Shown in pieces: positions 5,832 to 6,343 of a stretch of DNA of 6,343 nt; within the stretch, counting starts at the first letter, position 1, and the number at the start of each line of letters is the position of its first letter. The notes beneath the pieces are model-generated. The model did no database searches. It was given only the letters and a program-made list of their open reading frames with translations, and had not been told where the DNA came from. Origin of the DNA: an uncultured Tabrizicola sp. (GTDB lineage Bacteria > Pseudomonadota > Alphaproteobacteria > Rhodobacterales > Rhodobacteraceae); NCBI GenBank assembly GCA_937858255.1, contig CALLZQ010000185.1, positions 1 through 6,343 of the forward strand, in the 5' to 3' direction. Both the position numbers and the translations under genes were made by a program.

Positions 5832-6343
5832 ATGAGACATCTGATCCCGTTTATCCCGAAGCCGCCGGTCGTTCCCGTTATCCGTCTGCAAGGCGCGATT
5901 GGCGCCGGTGCACGCGGCCTCTCTGACCAGATGCTTGCCCCTGTGATCGAGCGGGCCTTCTCGCGCGGGAAACCGGCGGCAGTGGCGTTGATCGTGAATT
6001 CTCCGGGGGGCTCTCCGGTGCAATCCAGCCTGATCGCCAGCCGCATTCAGCGCCTTTCGGCCGAAAAGAAGGTGCCGGTTCACGCCTTTGTCGAGGATGT
6101 GGCGGCCTCTGGCGGCTATTGGCTGGCCTGTGCGGCCGATCAGATCTGGCTGGATGCCTCTTCGCTGGTCGGCTCCATCGGGGTGATCTTTGCCGGCTTT
6201 GGCTTTCATGAGTTGATGGAACGGCAGGGGGTCGAGCGGCGGGGGGCAACAACGGGGAAGGCCCAAAGGTTTTTCCGCCCCCTCCCGCCCCCGGCCAACC
6301 AGGGAGCCCAGCGGGGCCCGTCGCTGCTGGGAGCCCCGCCCCC
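5832..6343 (+). CDS. S49 family serine peptidase, SppA/SohB-like (partial, 3' end missing)
   Basis: About 170 residues of a peptidase of the signal-peptide-peptidase A family, which cleaves membrane-associated peptides with a Ser/Lys dyad. Visible features are VIRLQGAIG near the start, the oxyanion-type segment IVNSPGGSPVQS, the nucleophile region DVAASGGYWLACAAD with S93 (codon 6108-6110), and GSIGVIFAGFGFHELMERQGVERR. There is no signal peptide or N-terminal membrane segment, as in short alphaproteobacterial forms. In an ungapped comparison with Bacillus subtilis SppA (S147, K199) the catalytic lysine position is Q145 (CAA at 6264), but this falls in the degraded right edge where sequence after about 6240 stops resembling the family. 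ATG 5832 is chosen because MRHLIPFIPKPP is a typical beginning; no good ribosome site precedes it, and an in-frame TTG at 5790 is a weaker alternative. Confidence 0.85.
   Translation, partial: MRHLIPFIPKPPVVPVIRLQGAIGAGARGLSDQMLAPVIERAFSRGKPAAVALIVNSPGGSPVQSSLIASRIQRLSAEKKVPVHAFVEDVAASGGYWLACAADQIWLDASSLVGSIGVIFAGFGFHELMERQGVERRGATTGKAQRFFRPLPPPANQGAQRGPSLLGAPP
6241..6343. other. Probably unreliable right contig edge
   Basis: Runs of G, C and T multiply here (GGGGGG at 6241, CCGCCCCCTCCCGCCCCC near 6276-6293), and the S49 peptidase translation turns into proline and glycine with no family resemblance, although the frame stays open to 6343. The look matches the left edge of the window. No separate feature can be supported. 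Confidence 0.6.

Noticed and set aside
5208..6266. - strand open frame of about 350 residues across the transferase end, small protein and peptidase
   Set aside because: Three + strand genes with motifs or a strong ribosome site occupy this DNA; the antisense translation has no family features.
1..6343. CRISPR array, tRNA, insertion sequence or attachment site
   Set aside because: No regularly spaced repeats, cloverleaf, transposase motifs or terminal inverted repeats were seen in reading the window on both strands.

Overview
This is a GC-rich window, most likely from an alphaproteobacterium and plausibly a member of the Rhodobacterales. That rests on GC-biased codon use, tightly packed same-strand genes, and the style of the small membrane protein and S49 peptidase at the right-hand end. 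No rRNA or other taxonomic marker is present, so the assignment is tentative. All genes read on the + strand. Both ends (about 1-99 and 6241-6343) are full of homopolymer runs and look like poor sequence at the edges of a contig.

Layout: (1) the 3' end of an unidentified gene runs from the left edge to 234 and overlaps the next start by ATGA. (2) Positions 231-4815 hold a large single-module nonribosomal peptide synthetase (NRPS), split into two frames near 3177-3200. Its order is: N-terminal formyltransferase; a remnant resembling the C-terminal part of a condensation domain; the first half of an adenylation (A) domain; an FMN-dependent luciferase-like monooxygenase (MupA/Atu3671 type) inserted between A motifs A4 and A5; the rest of the A domain; a peptidyl carrier (T) domain; and a basic C-terminal tail. 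There is no thioesterase or reductase. (3) At 4808-5461, overlapping the NRPS, lies an EntD/Sfp-type 4'-phosphopantetheinyl transferase. (4) A 115-base gap carries a perfect 7-bp hairpin. (5) A 69-residue protein with two predicted membrane helices follows at 5577-5786. (6) An S49 (SppA/SohB-like) peptidase starts at 5832 and leaves the window incomplete.

How the genes fit together: the partial gene, the NRPS and the transferase are linked by overlaps of 4 and 8 bases and probably form one translationally coupled operon. The transferase would convert the carrier domain to its active holo form. The A-domain pocket, read by eye as D-I-L-Q-L-G-M-I-W-K, is one residue from the standard glycine code. 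The module is therefore predicted to load glycine, with a formyltransferase and a flavin monooxygenase in the same chain able to act on the nitrogen and alpha carbon. No known product is assigned. The small membrane protein and the S49 peptidase look like ordinary chromosomal genes next to the cluster.

The main caveat is the frameshift in the monooxygenase region. It sits in a homopolymer-rich insert bounded by an imperfect repeat and may be a sequencing error rather than a real inactivating lesion.
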